Assembly (NCBI GenBank): GCA_937881145.1
Contig: CALGFL010000019.1
Location: 1-5,828 of the forward strand
Source of the DNA: an uncultured Bordetella sp.
GTDB taxonomy: Bacteria > Pseudomonadota > Gammaproteobacteria > Burkholderiales > Burkholderiaceae_B
Reading direction: 5' to 3'
DNA length: 5,828 nt
Under the pieces are notes generated by a model that was given only the letters and a program-made list of their open reading frames with translations, did no database searches and had not been told where the DNA came from. Of the stretch, positions 5,516-5,828 are shown piece by piece. A program made the position numbers and the translations under genes. Within the stretch, counting starts at the first letter, position 1. Every line of letters begins with the position of its first letter.

Positions 5516-5828
5516 ATCAAAACCCTAGGCATCCTCGCGGCTCTTGCCGAAGAAGTGAGCGCACTGCTCGATGAAATGGGCCCTACCGCCCACACACAGC
5601 GCATCGGCATGCGCGACTACCATCAAGGCGTACTGTACGGCCAACCCTGCGTGATCGCGCTCACGCGAGTGGGCAAGGTGGCGGCGGCAGCCACCACCGC
5701 CACGCTGCTGCACGAATTCAATGTCGAGCGCGTGGTGTTTACCGGCGTGGCCGGCGGCATCGCCGAGAACGTGCAGGTGGGCGACGTGGTGATCGGCAGC
5801 GCGCTGGCGCAGCACGATCTGTATGCGC
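5516..5828 (+). CDS. mtnN: 5'-methylthioadenosine/S-adenosylhomocysteine nucleosidase, N-terminal part (runs off the window)
   Basis: MtnN (Pfs) hydrolyses MTA and S-adenosylhomocysteine to adenine and the ribosyl-sulfur product, clearing inhibitors of methylation and polyamine synthesis and feeding the activated methyl cycle. About 104 codons of a roughly 230-250 residue protein are present. The frame gives KTLGILAALAEEV, matching the family's GI-x-GAM-x-EE opening and including the Glu equivalent to E. coli E12; then ALTRVGKVAAAATTATLL, as in the family's SGIGKVAAA block; and VVFTGVAGGIAENVQVGDVV, the purine/ribose-binding GxAGG core. Aligning with E. coli (MKIGII), the initiator falls on ATC at 5516, which also fits the AGGAG. 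An in-frame TTG at 5489 would add nine residues but has no Shine-Dalgarno; GTG 5555 and ATG 5576 would cut off the conserved first strand and catalytic Glu. Identity is firm, start uncertain. Confidence 0.88.
   Translation, partial: MKTLGILAALAEEVSALLDEMGPTAHTQRIGMRDYHQGVLYGQPCVIALTRVGKVAAAATTATLLHEFNVERVVFTGVAGGIAENVQVGDVVIGSALAQHDLYA

Noticed and set aside
1..5828. tRNA, rRNA, CRISPR arrays, insertion sequences or transposase genes
   Set aside because: No clover-leaf-like sequence, spaced repeat array, terminal inverted repeats or transposase motif was seen; genes fill almost all of the window.

Overview
The window is a GC-rich stretch of bacterial chromosome with no sign of phage, plasmid, CRISPR or RNA genes. 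Strong GC bias at third codon positions and the protein sequences suggest a betaproteobacterium, most likely Alcaligenaceae (Bordetella or Achromobacter type). That placement comes from recognising the families, not from a search. Five complete genes fill most of the window. A truncated toxin gene lies at the left edge and the first part of a sixth housekeeping gene runs off the right edge.

Left to right: (1) bases 3-287 hold the first two thirds of a BrnT-family toxin gene that loses its homology near base 197 and has no brnA antitoxin gene after it. (2) mvaB (266-1174, +) encodes HMG-CoA lyase, the last step of leucine breakdown, and is followed by a clear hairpin/T-tract terminator at 1219-1246. 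(3) A fold-type I PLP-dependent aminotransferase (1267-2505, -) converges on that terminator. (4) Its upstream region is shared with the divergent yggS gene (2620-3354, +), which encodes a PLP-homeostasis protein. (5) yggS ends one base from the stop of a convergent gene for a periplasmic PCu(A)C copper chaperone (3356-3874, -). (6) Divergent from that is a two-domain polyphosphate:AMP phosphotransferase gene (3998-5470, +). (7) mtnN (MTA/SAH nucleosidase) follows 45 bases later and continues past base 5828.

Functional pairings are inference from position. The aminotransferase needs PLP and YggS buffers PLP, and the two share one intergenic region. Polyphosphate:AMP phosphotransferase turns AMP to ADP, while MtnN releases adenine, which can be salvaged to AMP; they sit in a probable two-gene transcription unit.

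I found no new multi-gene system. The most notable points are the start of mtnN, where the only well-placed Shine-Dalgarno leads to an ATC codon rather than ATG/GTG/TTG; the decayed, AT-richer brnT remnant; the His/Met-repeat tail on the copper chaperone; and the lack of a ribosome binding site at yggS, where an 11-base direct repeat sits instead.
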